This document shows positions 11,050 through 22,939 of a stretch of DNA of 64,000 nucleotides, in pieces. A program made the translations under genes and the position numbers. Origin of the DNA: Stictocephala bisonia (Eukaryota > Arthropoda > Insecta > Hemiptera > Membracidae). The DNA is taken from contig JAQJVL010000279.1 in NCBI GenBank assembly GCA_035578905.1, forward strand, positions 1,056,493-1,120,492, read 5' to 3'. The notes beneath the pieces were generated by a model. It made no database searches, had not been told where the DNA came from, and saw nothing but the letters and a program-made list of their open reading frames with translations. Positions within the stretch are counted from its first letter, which is position 1. The number at the start of each line of letters is the position of its first letter.

Positions 11050-12460
11050 TCACTCGCAACAACGCGGGGAGCTACTGTGGAGGCAACCCCCCGCGCTGAG
11101 CGTTTCCCGCCCCACGACCTCGAGCACGTGGACAGTCACGTCGAATGTGACCAGGTTGGCCACAAGCAAACACACAACCGGAGGCCGAGAACCACGACCC
11201 TCCACTGGCTGACTCACACCTACAGACATAGCTGGTCGACGGGTGGGGAGAGCACGATGACTCTCAGAATCCCTCCCTTGCTGGTCTGAGAACTGCACGC
11301 TGCGCGAAACAATGCACAGCTGATGCAGCTCCCGAAAAGTTGAAGGAACACCAGCAAAAACCAATCTGCACCGTTCTTCGGGAGAAATGCCATCCAGGAT
11401 GACACGAACGGTGTCAGCTTCAGAAAGGGTGAGGCGCAACGCTTGACGAGCTTCCTTGACTGAAGAGACATAGGCTGCCAGAGACTCGCCCCTACCCTGC
11501 GACCGATAAAATCTGTCCATGACCATCCTCCCCCTGAGTCGAATGGGAAGAAACGATGAAAGTAACTCTCGATGGAACGAGTCCACCGAGGCATCACTGG
11601 CCAAGACAGAACTCAGCAACTCCCCAACGGGGACCTCTGCAATAAGGGAAAACCAGACGAAGCAAGTCCCCAGCCTGCATGCCGGGCATCTCACTAAGTC
11701 TGAGAAAGGCCACCAGAAACTTCAGAAGCTCCTCAGGATCCATCCCATCGATCACAGGGAGATTCTGGATCATGGGCGTGAGAGGGTTAGGCAGCTTGTG
11801 GTAGCTCAGCTGCAGAAGAGCAGGTGAACCCAAAGAAGCAGACGGAACGGCAGCTGGAGCCGAACCACAAGCAACCTCAACAGAAACTCCTGCAGGCTCA
11901 GAAGGAACCTCAGGCACAGTGAAAGCCGTTGTCTCAGCCTGCGGCCTCGACACGTTAGGCGACAGAGCAAAATTAGGCCGCTGACCCAGACCCGTAGGAG
12001 TCGTGGAACCGGAGAGTGCCTGAAAAATCTCCTCCAGCCTAGCCACACTCTCCAAGATCCACGCCCTTCCAGATGGCTCCAACCCCGGTGCCCGGTTGAC
12101 CAGCCTTAAACGGGCAAGCAGATGCCCCAAACGTGCAAGGCGGCAGGCCCGGTCACGACCCACTGGAGGTTCAAACTGCAAATCCTCTAACACCCCTTCC
12201 CAATCTTCCACCTTCCGTTTACAAATTCCCAACTCATCACCAACCTCCAGCAGGTCAGACCAATCCACCGCCGTACCCGCGGACAACTGCTCCCGCAGCA
12301 ACCTCCGGAGATTCAAAACATCACCCTCCGGAGTCACCCCACGCGACCTCAACTCGAAAATCAACTCCTCCTTGACTAGGAGCGCAACATTCTGCAGATA
12401 GGCCATCTCGCAAAACAAAATTCTCAACAGTACACAAAAAACAACAACTCCAGGGTCCAA
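11050..12460 (-). CDS. gag: Gypsy gag, with frame changes
   Basis: Two overlapping minus-strand frames (12460-11594 and 11694-11050) together cover a gag. The likely start is the Met near 12406 (MAYLQNVALLVKEELIF). The N-terminus looks like the SAP-like block seen in some insect gypsy Gag proteins (EELIFELRSRGVTPEGDVL). The capsid-like part includes YRSQGRGESLAAYVSSV. A zinc-knuckle-like CGQPGHIRRDC (about 11165-11133) follows near the end, but in the first frame again, with its leading Cys spaced by three residues rather than two. At least two frame changes are therefore needed to read through. No gene-sized alternative exists on the plus strand. Confidence 0.8.
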
Positions 12461-12544
12461 GACGAACTAAACCCTCAGCCTACCGAGCCCCTGCCGACCA
12501 CTCCAATCCACCCATGAAACCCATTCAACAACGTAACCAAGCGG

Positions 12545-12552
12545 ATTGCCTA

Positions 12553-12594
<42 letters not shown>

Positions 12595-12774
12595 GTTAAA
12601 TTATTTATTAGGATTTTCTAATTGTTTTGCTTTTTAAATAATTTTTATTTATTATTTTTTTTTTTTTTTTTTTTTTTTTTACAATACGTATTACCAAGAC
12701 ACCTTTGACGGTAGGTCGGCCAACCATGGCCTACTAACTGGCAAACACCCACCGTCAACAACCAAGAAAGAATT

Positions 12775-12823
<49 letters not shown>

Positions 12824-12825
12824 GC
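12545..12825. repeat. Poly-T runs in the gypsy 5' leader
   Basis: Three long T-runs (about 12556-12590, 12656-12680 and 12779-12821) lie between the gag start and the primer binding site. On the element's sense strand these are long A-runs in the untranslated leader. They also produce a spurious poly-Lys reading. Confidence 0.8.
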
Positions 12826-12843
12826 AACCACGCTCTGCTACCA
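12826..12843 (-). other. Primer binding site, probably initiator tRNA-Met
   Basis: Two bases inside the 5' LTR the minus strand reads TGGTAGCAGAGCGTGGTT. The TGG start is complementary to a tRNA CCA end. The first 12 bases fit what I recall of the 3' end of insect initiator tRNA-Met, with mismatches after that. The tRNA identity is therefore from memory and inference; the position is seen directly. Confidence 0.65.
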
Positions 12844-12845
12844 AT

Positions 12846-14238
12846 TGAGACCCATCCCCCCACCAAAGCTGGAAAGCGTGCCAACTGGGGGATGGCTCAA
12901 AACGAGTAAAGCGATGGGATCACGGGTGGCAGTTGGAGGGTCCAAAATAAAACTCGGCAGCTGAGCGAAACTAATTTATTACCAAAAAACCACTATTAAC
13001 ATAATCAAAAACGGCAGAAGGCCACGATATAAATTTTCACTTAAATAAATAATAACAAACACTAAAATTACCAAGATACTACACAATAATAACAAACGCT
13101 ATAAATACCACAAACTCTACAAATACCCAAAATTTAACAATTAATCAACTGTATGGCCTATCTGCAGTTTTGCCTGAGACACCCCAAAACGTAAGAAAAT
13201 ATTAAGCCCCAAATAAAAGTGAAAATTTAGAAAACTTTTGGATCACAACATTTAAACCGGCAATTTAGCCCGAATCCCTTGATTCCACCGGGCCAGGGAG
13301 TAAGCCGGAATCCCTGGGCAGCTCCGAATTAAATTAACTAAAAGCACAATAATCCCCTTTTGGTGAGAGTTTAAAAATTAAATAATTTAAAAGAAAATAT
13401 AACACGGTACCGTTTTAGTAAAAAGTCACTTCACGACCTCCATAATACAATGAACGAAAAATATAAATAACAATCACTAGGCCTAAACATATAAATAAAT
13501 AACATAACTTAACCATAGGGACCTAACAACTATAAAATCTAAAAGATATAACAACAAATAAAACTAATTAAATAACTAACAATAAATATAAATAAATATT
13601 AACATCAAAAATATTCTTTATGTATTTTTAAAGCTTTTCTTTTTAAGTAAATAAAAAAATATAAGTCCCCATGGCTGTTTCATCAATCACTGTTCCAGTT
13701 TAGGCCTAGGCCACAAATTAAACAGTTCCACAAACTTTTTTTTCTTCTTTATATTTCCTGTATTTCACTGTTTTTCTTGGTTTATATATATTTTTTTTTT
13801 TTTTTTGTAAAACTTTTAACAGCCCCCAGCTCAGCCGCCGGGAAACAAAAACATGGAAAACACTGACCTGAGGACAGGAGACTTATACCACAGAGATGTA
13901 GAGCGGGTAACGGGCGACTCCATGCTCCAACATGGTCCTCAGGCCAGGCTAGCAGTGCAGAAGGTCGGCAATTCCCCGACGGCAGGCCGAGGGTGAAACG
14001 TCCTACTCAAGGACCCTGGAGTTTTAGTTTGTCTAGCCACTCATAACGAGATTCTGCAGGCAGCACAAGACAACTCACCAGACAGGCCAACCGGACAGAA
14101 GCTGCTGGAACACGGAACGAAACGGAACTGGGCCAACGGCTACGAACTACGCGAAACGCAGGGCAAAAACGAATCTCAGGCAGCCTGGCAGACAATGACG
14201 AAAAAAAACGAAACTGTACCGGTCCAAGACCCGGTACA
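12846..14238 (-). repeat. 5' LTR of the gypsy element (1,393 bp)
   Basis: Partner of the LTR at 6194-7567. It carries 19 extra bases near 13112-13130 (an ACTCTACAAATACCC-type segment) and otherwise looks almost unchanged. Being 5', it should contain the promoter and transcription start for the minus-strand transcript. The last intact bases before the duplication at 14239-14242 are the CA end. Confidence 0.93.
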
Positions 14239-14242
14239 AACC

Positions 14243-14882
14243 CAGAATACACAAGAAAAAGGCTCATTTTAGTTACGAAAGTTCAGACCAAGTCGAAGCC
14301 TTAGCAGATTCAGAAACCAATTTTAAAGTTAATGTATTCTACCCAATAATAAACAATGCTTTGGGTGCCATTCAAGAAAGATTTTCTCAACTTCAAACCC
14401 ACAGCAATGATTGGGAGTTTATGTATGATGTTAGAAACTTACCCGAGTCAGATTCTCTCAAAACTAAATGTTTTAATATTGAACAAATTCTAACAGACCC
14501 CAACACTAACGAAATGGATGTCAATGGCAGAGAGTTGCATGATGAGCTTATACACTTGCAAGCTCTTTTGAAAAACACTGATGTGTCATCTCCACAACAA
14601 TGTCTGACATATTTAGCTAAGAACGGTATGATTGACTGTTTTAGCAATGCATGGATTGCTCTAAGAGTATTGCTAACAATGCCAGTATCCGTGGCGAGTG
14701 GAGAATGCAGCTTTAGTAAGCTAAAGCTAATAAAGACGTATCTACGCTCAACAATGACACAGGAGCGTTTGTCATCATTGGCAATTTTATCAATAGAAAA
14801 CGATGTTGCCAAGAATCTAGACTTTTCTGCTGCAATAGAGACATTTGCAAATTCCAAGACCAACAGAGGGAAATTTAAGTAA
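14243..14882 (+). CDS. hAT transposase, C-terminal part with dimerisation domain
   Basis: This continues the frame interrupted at 6193. With the retroelement and one AACC copy left out, the phase matches, and the two parts total 856 codons ending at TAA 14880-14882. It shows the hAT C-terminal dimerisation block: WIALRVLLTMPVSVASGE, then SFSKLKLIKTYLRSTM, then RLSSLAILSIENDVAKNLDF. The usual Cys-Glu-Arg word reads GECSFSK here. As it stands, this segment is cut off from its promoter and cannot give an active transposase. Confidence 0.88.
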
Positions 14883-15243
14883 GACGACATATTTAAAAAC
14901 AAAGGTGTAATGAAGTAAAATAATTTATAAAGAAGGACATTATAAACAAGTACTGTTTAATATTTTGTAATATAATTATAAACAAATATACGATCTGAGC
15001 ATAATGATCGATTATTGAATGCAATCATTTTTTAATCAACCTCCTTGCAAAGACAGAAAACATATTAAAGTTTTTCATTCCTGAAAATACGTTAAAATAA
15101 ATTAAACTGTTTTTAACAGGTTACAAAATACCCTACCATTATTTTTATTTTTATATAGTCTACATCTTTTAATGGGGGGGGGGGGGGGGGGGTGAAAATC
15201 TTTGGGTTGGCCTCCTACCAGTAAAATGGTTGGGCCGGCCCTG
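14883..15243 (+). other. hAT 3' noncoding end
   Basis: AT-rich sequence, then a run of about 18 G residues (15173-15192), then the right terminal repeat ending GGGCCGGCCCTG. No gene is present. The G-run can form G-quadruplex-like structure and is a probable assembly weak spot. Confidence 0.75.
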
Positions 15244-15251
15244 GTTCTATC

Positions 15252-16150
15252 CATCAGCTCTTGTATCCAGCGTTACTGGCTATCTGTAATTTCCTTTACA
15301 GCTCTTGTAAGAAATTACCCAGTATTGCTCGTCAACTCTCATATCCAGTATAGCCGGCTACGTGCCATTTTCCTTGAAAATAATTTTCCGTGATACCTCT
15401 TGTATCCAGTATCACGGGATATTGTTATACAAGGTTTGTTCAACCCTAGTTCGCGAATCCTGGCGCTTTGCGTGCTATTTTGAAACGTATACAAGATCGC
15501 AGAAATAGGCACGTCGCGTGCTCTTTTGTAAAACTGAATAAAACATATGTTTATTATAAAGCAATCGCGACAAACTTGGTACCAATCGATGCAAAATGTG
15601 CTGTTCTGTACATTTCATATTTTTAATAATTTTTGTATACAATTTTATAAACGTAGGGATAAAATTAAAACGTGCAACTTGAAATTCCTGCTCAATTACC
15701 GCCCGGCGGGAAGTCGGGAGTGGTTAAAATGGCCGATGTTTGTCGCATAACTGTAAAATAACCAATAATCGGAATCAGATGTACAAACTGTCATTCTGCA
15801 GGGAATGAAATATTCTAGCCAACGAAACAAATTGCAATGTTGTAGGTGCTTTGGTTGTTTTACCAAAAATGTGTTTGTATACCCTCGTTTGCGTGTTCTT
15901 TCAAAAGCCAGTATTGATGGGTTACATGCTGTTGTAAAATGTTGTAATAAATAAATTATTTATTGCGATATAAATAAATGAAAAGTTGGGTAGAAAGCCA
16001 GAAAGTTCTTGTCTTGGTTGGTACCGTTTTGAGGAAATTTCGTGCTGTACGTTGGCAATGGTCACATGACAGCGATGATTTAGAAGACCGGCCGTCAGTT
16101 TACGTTTGTTTTTTACGCCATCTTTGTTTATAAACAACGCTTTCTCGGCC
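15252..16150. other. Noncoding flank with degenerate ATCCAG repeats
   Basis: Directly after the hAT element, the phrase CTCTTGTATCCAG with variants recurs at about 15257, 15336 and 15395, each followed by a GGCTAYNTG-like or CACGGG word. These may be subterminal repeats of the Harbinger relic that began near 1.4 kb, but I could not identify its right end. The rest is mixed unique sequence with a GC-richer patch near 15700. Confidence 0.4.
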
Positions 16151-19100
16151 GCTCGTATTTACCATAATAAGTGTAGTGAATTGAAATGAAATGAAAGTGT
16201 AGTGAATAGTGTATTTTAGTTCATATATAATACATTTTAGTGGAAGCTACAGTGCATAAAAGGAAATTAGTTTAAGGAATTGTTAAACAAGACCTACGAC
16301 TAATCAACATTGCATTATATTTATATAAAAGCACTAGCACTAGCACTTCAAAATCATAATAATAACAATCCTACATACAAATAATGCAATATAGGGCTAA
16401 AAACAGGCTGGAGAACTAAGAGTGAGTAAAATATTTCATTTTTTTATTGTATTTTGATTTCACAACCATGAATATATTTATGTAGGTTCTAGCCTAAACA
16501 TTTATTTTTTTTATCCAATTTGATCAAATAAGATATGTAAAAATAATATGGTATTAGTTTAGCATTCTCATAATAATCTAAGATCTTGAAAAAAAATAAT
16601 TTGTGTTTGTGTTAGCTCAAAATGACGTTTTCATTTTATTTATTGACAACAATATAACATAGTATGTTATTATCCTACGCGAAAACTTTATTTTTGTCAT
16701 GAATATAATTAATTTTTTATATTTCTATTCAGAAATATCTGTTTTATCAGTTTTTGTTCTCAGAAAAAAATCTTAAAAAATTGTAATATTTTTTACTATG
16801 ATTACAACTTGCACAACTTTTTAAGAGCCGTTTACACAATTTGCGCACATGACTTTTGGTGTTATAAATTTTATACTTTTTGGAATATATTCATATATTT
16901 TACATTTATTTTGTAGCTAATAGATTGTACTAATAAAGTAAATGGAGCAAACAATTATAACAATTTATACATACCCCTTATTTATGAATTGCTATGTAAT
17001 TTTTCATAGAATTTTTTGTTTCCATGGTAAAATTTTTATTTTCCACAACAAACTAATAATATAAAACTTTGTATATGGGTACAATATGACTATTTTCCCT
17101 AAAAAACTTTTTTTGTCTATTCAATGGTAAATTTTTTGAATTTTTACATGTACTATTTGATTACCTGCAATGATCATGCTGTAAATTTGCACATTTTTTT
17201 CATTATTGCATTTTATGTAAACAAAAAATTCAAAAAAAAAAAAAACTAGTAGTTTATATAAAATGTCACAAATATTATTATAGTGCACAAAATAATAAAC
17301 AATTTGGATATCTTGGAATTATTTAAAAAAAATTTTTAGTGCTCTTAAGGAGGACTAAATTATATATAAATTTATATAAATTATAAATAAGTTATAACTA
17401 TCGTACATTTTTTAATTTTTTCAATCTTTTCTAAACAATAATTACTTACTATTTTTTGTGTGTAGGTTTTGATGGTAGTATGTGAAAGTACAGTTCTTGA
17501 GAAGAAACAGGAAATGATAAAATTGACATTTGGAGAAACAAAAAATACTACCATTCAGAATGAGAGACCGTGCACGAGAAATGCAGGGTTAAAAGTTAAT
17601 CAGACGTTTCGACCATGCTGTGATGGGGTATCCTCAGTAGTTATATCACTAGAAAATTCAGTACTACACCATCAATGAAAAAATACTATTTCAATAAATA
17701 TTTACCTATTAAGTACAAATAAATATGATTACCTCTTATTTGCTTCGCCTTCAGTTTTTTTATTTTATTACTGAAATATTGATTAGACTAATAAATAAAA
17801 ATCAATATCCTTTAAAATCTATTTTGTATTTTGAGTAAACACTTACAGAGAAATGTTGTGTTTTAGCAACCATTAATGGGCTGTTGAAGAGGGGAAACCG
17901 GTGGCACAACCGTGCTCGTCAAGGTGCAAGAGGCCTTGTCTCTAGATTGCTGACGACTCTACGCTTATGTAAATAAGTGCTCTGTGGACTCATAGAGATG
18001 TGAACTGTCTTGTAAAGAGTACACTATGATTGTCGTGATCTTAGGTTGTATATTCATTCAGTATGATGATGTGCTGACAGCTGATGGGAAAGGAGTTCCT
18101 GGTTACTCAGTAAGGGACGGCAACTCCTAAAGTGTTTAAAGTCATCATACTGCTGGCAGAAACTAACAAATATTTCAAGTAGGCTTTGCAATTACATTGA
18201 AAAATGATGACTAAGCTCTTTCAGCAGTATTTGAGAGCTTGGAACGTCCAAATCAGTTTAATGGTTGAGCTTTACAAAATAAAACATTCATCAATGAAAA
18301 AAATCAACATTTTAACAAATAATTTAAAGTTATTAAATAATATCAAAGAGATAGATAACGTGTTATTACAAAATAAGGTACTTCAGTAAAAAAGATTCCT
18401 TCTTGAATCCCTCAGAATCTGAAGGTAGTTGTGGTTTACCTAAATTGATCATCATAATATTTGTACACTTTGTACTTATGTTGTAAGAAATTCGTCTTTT
18501 GTGAAATTGTACTTGTTTTGTACAAAATAGTTAAGCAACTAATTAAATATAAAGAGGTCTTAAAACAAAAATTATAACTAGATATACCCCACTGAAAGGT
18601 GTTGAAATACATAAGATAATTATATATGTGTTTTAAAAATTCTAATATAATTCATTGTTAGTAAATTATCAAATATTTATTAACTTTAAAAAGTTGAATT
18701 CTAAGTAATTTATGGGAGAAATGACTACATATGTGTTTCCTAAACAGAGCAGAGTTTAATTGCTTTGTAGAATGGCTGATAAATGTTACCTTGAGTGTAT
18801 TGTCAATAATGTTAGTATAAGTTTAATGTTACCTAATGACTGCCATAAATGTAAATAATAATACAAAAATCATGTATTGTTTTTATGTGTAAAAGCTCAG
18901 ATTTTATTGATGATTCAGTAAATAAATTGAGTCCAGTTTAGTTCTAAAATATGATTTAAAACTGAAAATGAAGCAATTGTACTTTCCAAAGAGAATTGAT
19001 CTGCTTGATGTTTTACAATGTTGCATTGTTTGAACAGAAAATATATTTTGAGAGTAAAATGTATTTTATACCAGTTGAAAAAGATTAATCTATATTTTAA

Positions 19101-19774
19101 TTTAGTAACATTTACTTTTTAGCTACCGTATATTATTAAATGCAATAACATAATTATTTTGTTGATTATCTTTTGAGTGAGGAGACAATCAAGAAAATGT
19201 AATTTTGTTCTTTCAATGAACACTAATTATATTGAGCAATATTTAATCAAGTCTAGTGGAGTTAGGGAGGAGGATGTAGGGGAATGTCAATGGGCACATT
19301 AACAAATGACTACCTATTGTTGGCTTTATGTCCTATGTCCACACATTTTTAAATTCTTTCCTAACGCTGAAATCGAATATGTTATTTGTAATATTACAAA
19401 AAATAAAATAATCTGTTCATGTAACAAATTGGATACATTTTTTTTATAATCGGTGTTTATAAAATAAATAACTATACAACACATAAAAATATGTAAAAAA
19501 AAAATACAAAAAGGTAAATCTATAATTCAGGTATAATTTGATGTCTTAAAATATTTCAGCAAATAAATCACTTTGTGAAATAATGGTTGTAAAGATGTGA
19601 AAATGCAAATCAGCCGTGACTTATAATGTAACTAATTAACTAACACAATCCATTTAAGTGCATACTTTTGCAGTTAATTATATGATGTTGTCTGTGACAA
19701 TATCCTCCAGACCCTGTAAATATCTCACACAATAGCACACACCAGTATTTTTAAAATTTTTTTTTCTCTTAAGG
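16151..19774. other. AT-rich sequence without recognisable genes
   Basis: No supported gene. There are long A/T tracts and only short random open frames. A 70-codon frame at 17469 lies after an acceptor-like TGTGTAG and before an AATAAA, but its peptide resembles nothing I know. It contains GACCATGCTGTGATGGGG, a phrase related to CCCCTGCTGTGATAAGGC at 22864, so it is more likely repeat-derived. The patch at 17870-18130 is GC-richer and not recognised. Confidence 0.5.
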
Positions 19775-20010
19775 CGCCGATCGTCAAGATCTGGGCGAAT
19801 ATGGATTTTGAATGAGTATTATGAGTGTAGATGAACAGTTGTAGTCATTGTTACTATCTGAGTTCGACTTAGCTCAGAAAGGACTATTTATTAATAGCCC
19901 AATAGCCAGGGCAATTTTGGGACCTACAGCTTTACGTGGAATCTGAACCGCGTAGTGTTGGTCTGATTTTCAGCTAACTGACAAGTCTGATACTCAGTTC
20001 TCTTCCCTAC
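19775..20010 (-). mobile_element. tRNA-derived SINE, family B, reverse copy
   Basis: Read on the minus strand it has a B-box-like GGTTCAGATTCC near its head and ends with the same tail as the other SINEs here: CATCTACACTCAT, then AAATCCATATTCGCCC, then TTGACGATCGGCG. The same head occurs at about 43560-43725. It therefore differs from family A at the 5' end but shares its 3' third. Confidence 0.65.
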
Positions 20011-20387
20011 ACAACATCTGAACCTTAACTACCATCTAACATGAACACCCCAGACTTCTCTAGTAGTGTCCACATCGATGGCAACCATTGAGTAGACGCC
20101 GTGTCGGTATTAAGAGGACAAAGGACGGAAATTACTGCCTACAATCCCCCAAACACTTTTTCCCAAGTAGCTGGGTTACAGCACTGCACCACCAGTGCTG
20201 ACATGTATTCATGATTTATTGCAATAAGTTCATTATTGCAAGATAAAGCAACATCGAGCATGGCTGTTTTTGGAAGAGTGACCGATAAGGGACACGTGCG
20301 TCATTGTCTGGCCTCTAGTAGTTTGGAAGTAATTTTTAAACCGTTGATCCCGAGATTAAGTGTTAGTGAAGGCTTCTTAGCCGTAAC

Positions 20388-20650
20388 TAAATTGGTCAAT
20401 AGCAAAGTTGGTTAAAGCCCAGCTTCCTCTGTTAAAGGTTCTCAGTTCGATCCCAATCAGTCATAATAAATTTTGGAAGGTATCAGCTGATAACCACCAG
20501 CTGTTCATTTGTCATTGGGCTATTGATTAATGACACTTTCTAAGGAATAGTCGGCCTTAGTTTGTAGCAATGACGATATTCGCTCATCTGCACTCATCAC
20601 ACTCTTTAAAAATCCATATTCTCCCATATCTTGACTATCGTCATTTTAAG
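20388..20650 (+). mobile_element. tRNA-derived SINE, family A
   Basis: An RNA polymerase III A box TAGCAAAGTTGG (20399-20410) and a B box AGTTCGATCCC (about 20445) are followed by a body with ATCAGCTGATAACCACC and a tail with CATATCTTGACTATCG. The same arrangement recurs at 57435-57716. About 265 bp long. Confidence 0.75.
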
Positions 20651-21182
20651 ATTGGAAAAAATAAACAAATAACTTTACTTGGTAAATTAAGACCTCCTTT
20701 TTGCAAATTGTTTTAAAGAAGTTAAAAATAATTTGAAAATGTTAGGACATAGTGTCAGATCCTAATTTTATAGCTCTTCCTGGTTGAATTTCTGAAGGAA
20801 AGGCATAACTGAATAAAATGGTAGGACATTGGTTATGTCTCCCTTATGTTCTTTCTTGACAATTGTATGAGCCCCCAACTGAAAATGTGTCATTTCAAGA
20901 GACTTTAAAATGTCTTAGAAAATGATTAAGTAAATGCAACAGTAATTAATAGTGAACTTGGATTGAAAGGCAAAACATTAAGCACCTCAAATGAGTAAAT
21001 AGAAAACTTTTGTAGACATGTAATATAATGAAGTTGGCTGTAATAAAAATAGTAATATGTTTGAACAGTTATTGATGTATATCTTCAGATAAAATTACTA
21101 TCATTGTGAATCCTACATAATACATATCTAGATTTAAACTGTTGAGATAAGAAATGGAATTTTTAATCACTGATTTTAAATG
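20651..21182. other. Unannotated AT-rich sequence
   Basis: No gene, repeat or element could be supported in this stretch. Confidence 0.5.
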
Positions 21183-21803
21183 CAGTGGAACTCTAACTAC
21201 CCGAATCGCCGATTATCCGAATTGCTTTCAGAATGTCATAAAATACAATCTTCAGTTTTTTAAATTTTGCTTTGAAAAAAACCTAAAAGCATACAACAAC
21301 AAAGAGTAGTGTTTTTAATCTTTAGACAGATAAATCATAAATATATGTATCACAATAAATAACACATAATATGCCTCAATAAATACTGTACACTGTAACA
21401 CTGTCTTAAAATAACAAATTCAAATTCTACAAGGAAACATAATGTGATAGGGATAATATATTGTCTACTCACGCTATTTTCCTTCCCTCTGTGAAGCGGA
21501 TGCGCAACCTGGTTATCCAAAAATGGAAGACAGTCAAACATATAGAGCATATTTAACTAAGATGTTTGGCAAGCAATAACATTTTTTTACAGGAACCTAC
21601 GTAAATACACACTATAGTACATGGTAATTAATTATGTAATACCATTTACATTAAAAATATTGTTTTATATCCCATTTCAACATACATGCATTTAATCACA
21701 AGCAGTACCGGTAATTAAATAAAATGGACTGCTTTTAGACAAAAATCTGACTATCCGAATAGGGTCTGGTCCCAATTGATTCGGATAGTTGGAGTTCTAC
21801 TGT
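21183..21803. mobile_element. pogo/Tigger-type nonautonomous DNA element
   Basis: The ends are inverted repeats: CAGTGGAACTCTAACTACCC on the left and CAGTAGAACTCCAACTATCC read in from the right, followed by CGAAT. The right flank is TA and the left flank is TG, consistent with a TA duplication that has mutated. A subterminal GGGTCTGGTCCCAATT near 21762 is shared with the element ending at 28307. No transposase is visible inside. Confidence 0.75.
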
Positions 21804-21805
21804 AA

Positions 21806-22939
21806 CTGGAAATAAAATTAAAACTATGAAATTCGTATGCAATATTTTACTGCCAGTATATTTTAGGGCTACTAAATAAACTGAACTGTAAACAAACTGT
21901 AAAATGACTAGTAGTAAACATTTGTTATGATGAAATTGAATAAAAGATTTATAAATTAAAAATATTTGTACATAGCAGTTATGATTACATGACAACTGCG
22001 TAGGGGAGGAAGAAATGGTGACAATCATTGTTGAAATGAAGAATAATGAGCCATCCCCTTTACATTGAATGTTACAATAATGTGCTGATAGAAATAATAA
22101 TATTTATAAGAATAAATATATTTACAACATAATATACCCTTTTGTGACTTATTTTCCCCTTGTAGTATAAATAGTTACAGAGGTTAATTAGTATTACCCC
22201 AGACAGCTGAGCCTAGGTGTCTGGGTGCTTCCAGGGTTCTATGTCACTGATTAGGGGCTGGTTCATGCAAGCAATATACGTGGTATTATATGAACACCAC
22301 CACACCGGTCAGTAATCTTTAAGTCGTCAGACCTGCACCTCACATGGTTTTAAATAAGATGCTTTGAGTGCTGCAACAAAGTGTACAGCGCTAGCCATCA
22401 TTACAGAATCGCTCATCACAACGTTTGCGTACAGCTGGGGCCTACACAACAGACACATGGAGACACGCTCTAATTAAAAAATACATGCCAATAACATTGA
22501 AAACGCTAGTCTACAGTGTATTACCAGTACATAACCAAGCTGAAGCAAAGCAATCAAGTCTCGAAACAAATTTACAATTCATACATACACTCTCACATAA
22601 AATATGGGATATGTGTTGGGTGACAAATCAAACAACAACTTAAATGAACACAAACAGTTCAAAAGAAGCTCCAAGAAAAATGCTAAATATAAAATTTACT
22701 GAATCTGTTAAAAAAATACTTTTTAGAGTTGAACATTTTATCTATTTGGATTCTTAACTCATATCCTTTAATGGTTGCTGTCATTACTACAAACTAACAT
22801 GTCAAGGTGGTAATGACCAAGTCAAGGTGTTATTTACAATATTTACATTACCAAAGGTTTTGCCCCTGCTGTGATAAGGCATCATCAGTGTTATCTCTGA
22901 GACTGAGATGGCAGTACAATATTTTGGATATTTAGTCAA
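21806..22939. other. Unannotated sequence
   Basis: No convincing gene is present. The stretch at 22200-22650 is GC-richer and has a 72-codon open frame (22425) with an unrecognised peptide, so it may be a fragment of a repeat. Near 22850-22925 the phrase CCCCTGCTGTGATAAGGCAT followed by CATCAGTG resembles one at 17610 and hints at a dispersed repeat. Confidence 0.4.

Larger units (their letters stand above)
6194..14238 (-). mobile_element. Ty3/gypsy LTR retrotransposon, antisense in hAT gene
   Basis: The element spans 8,045 bp with TG...CA-bounded LTRs at both ends, a primer binding site, a polypurine tract, gag, protease, reverse transcriptase, RNase H and integrase. All are read on the minus strand, so its 5' end is on the right. 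The order PR-RT-RH-IN identifies Ty3/gypsy. Only about 225 bp separate the end of pol from the 3' LTR, so no env gene is present. Near-identical LTRs point to a recent insertion. Several frame changes in gag and protease mean this copy as read is probably not functional, or carries sequencing indels. Confidence 0.95.
3755..15243 (+). mobile_element. Full-length hAT transposon split by an LTR retrotransposon
   Basis: Both ends are visible. The left begins CAGGGCCGGCCCAA and the right ends with the reverse complement of the same 14 bp. The flanks are perfect 8-bp direct copies of GTTCTATC (3747-3754 and 15244-15251), the hallmark of hAT insertion. Removing the 8,045-bp gypsy element and its 4-bp duplication leaves an element of about 3.4 kb with a single long transposase frame. 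The left end is GC-rich (3755-3960) and probably holds the promoter. The element sits inside a Harbinger relic. Confidence 0.92.

Noticed and set aside
8249..11289. Several plus-strand open frames of 100-200 codons
   Set aside because: They are complements of the gag-pol frames, have no recognisable domains, and follow the codon structure of the opposite strand.
12645..12884. A lysine-rich protein on the minus strand
   Set aside because: It is the translation of poly-A runs in the gypsy leader.
17469..17678. A small gene after an acceptor-like site with a nearby AATAAA
   Set aside because: The peptide has no domain, and part of the sequence resembles a dispersed repeat also seen near 22860.
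22425..22643. A 72-codon open frame (MRTAGAYTTDTWRH...)
   Set aside because: No homology could be recognised and no splice or promoter signals lie nearby; it is likely chance or a repeat fragment.
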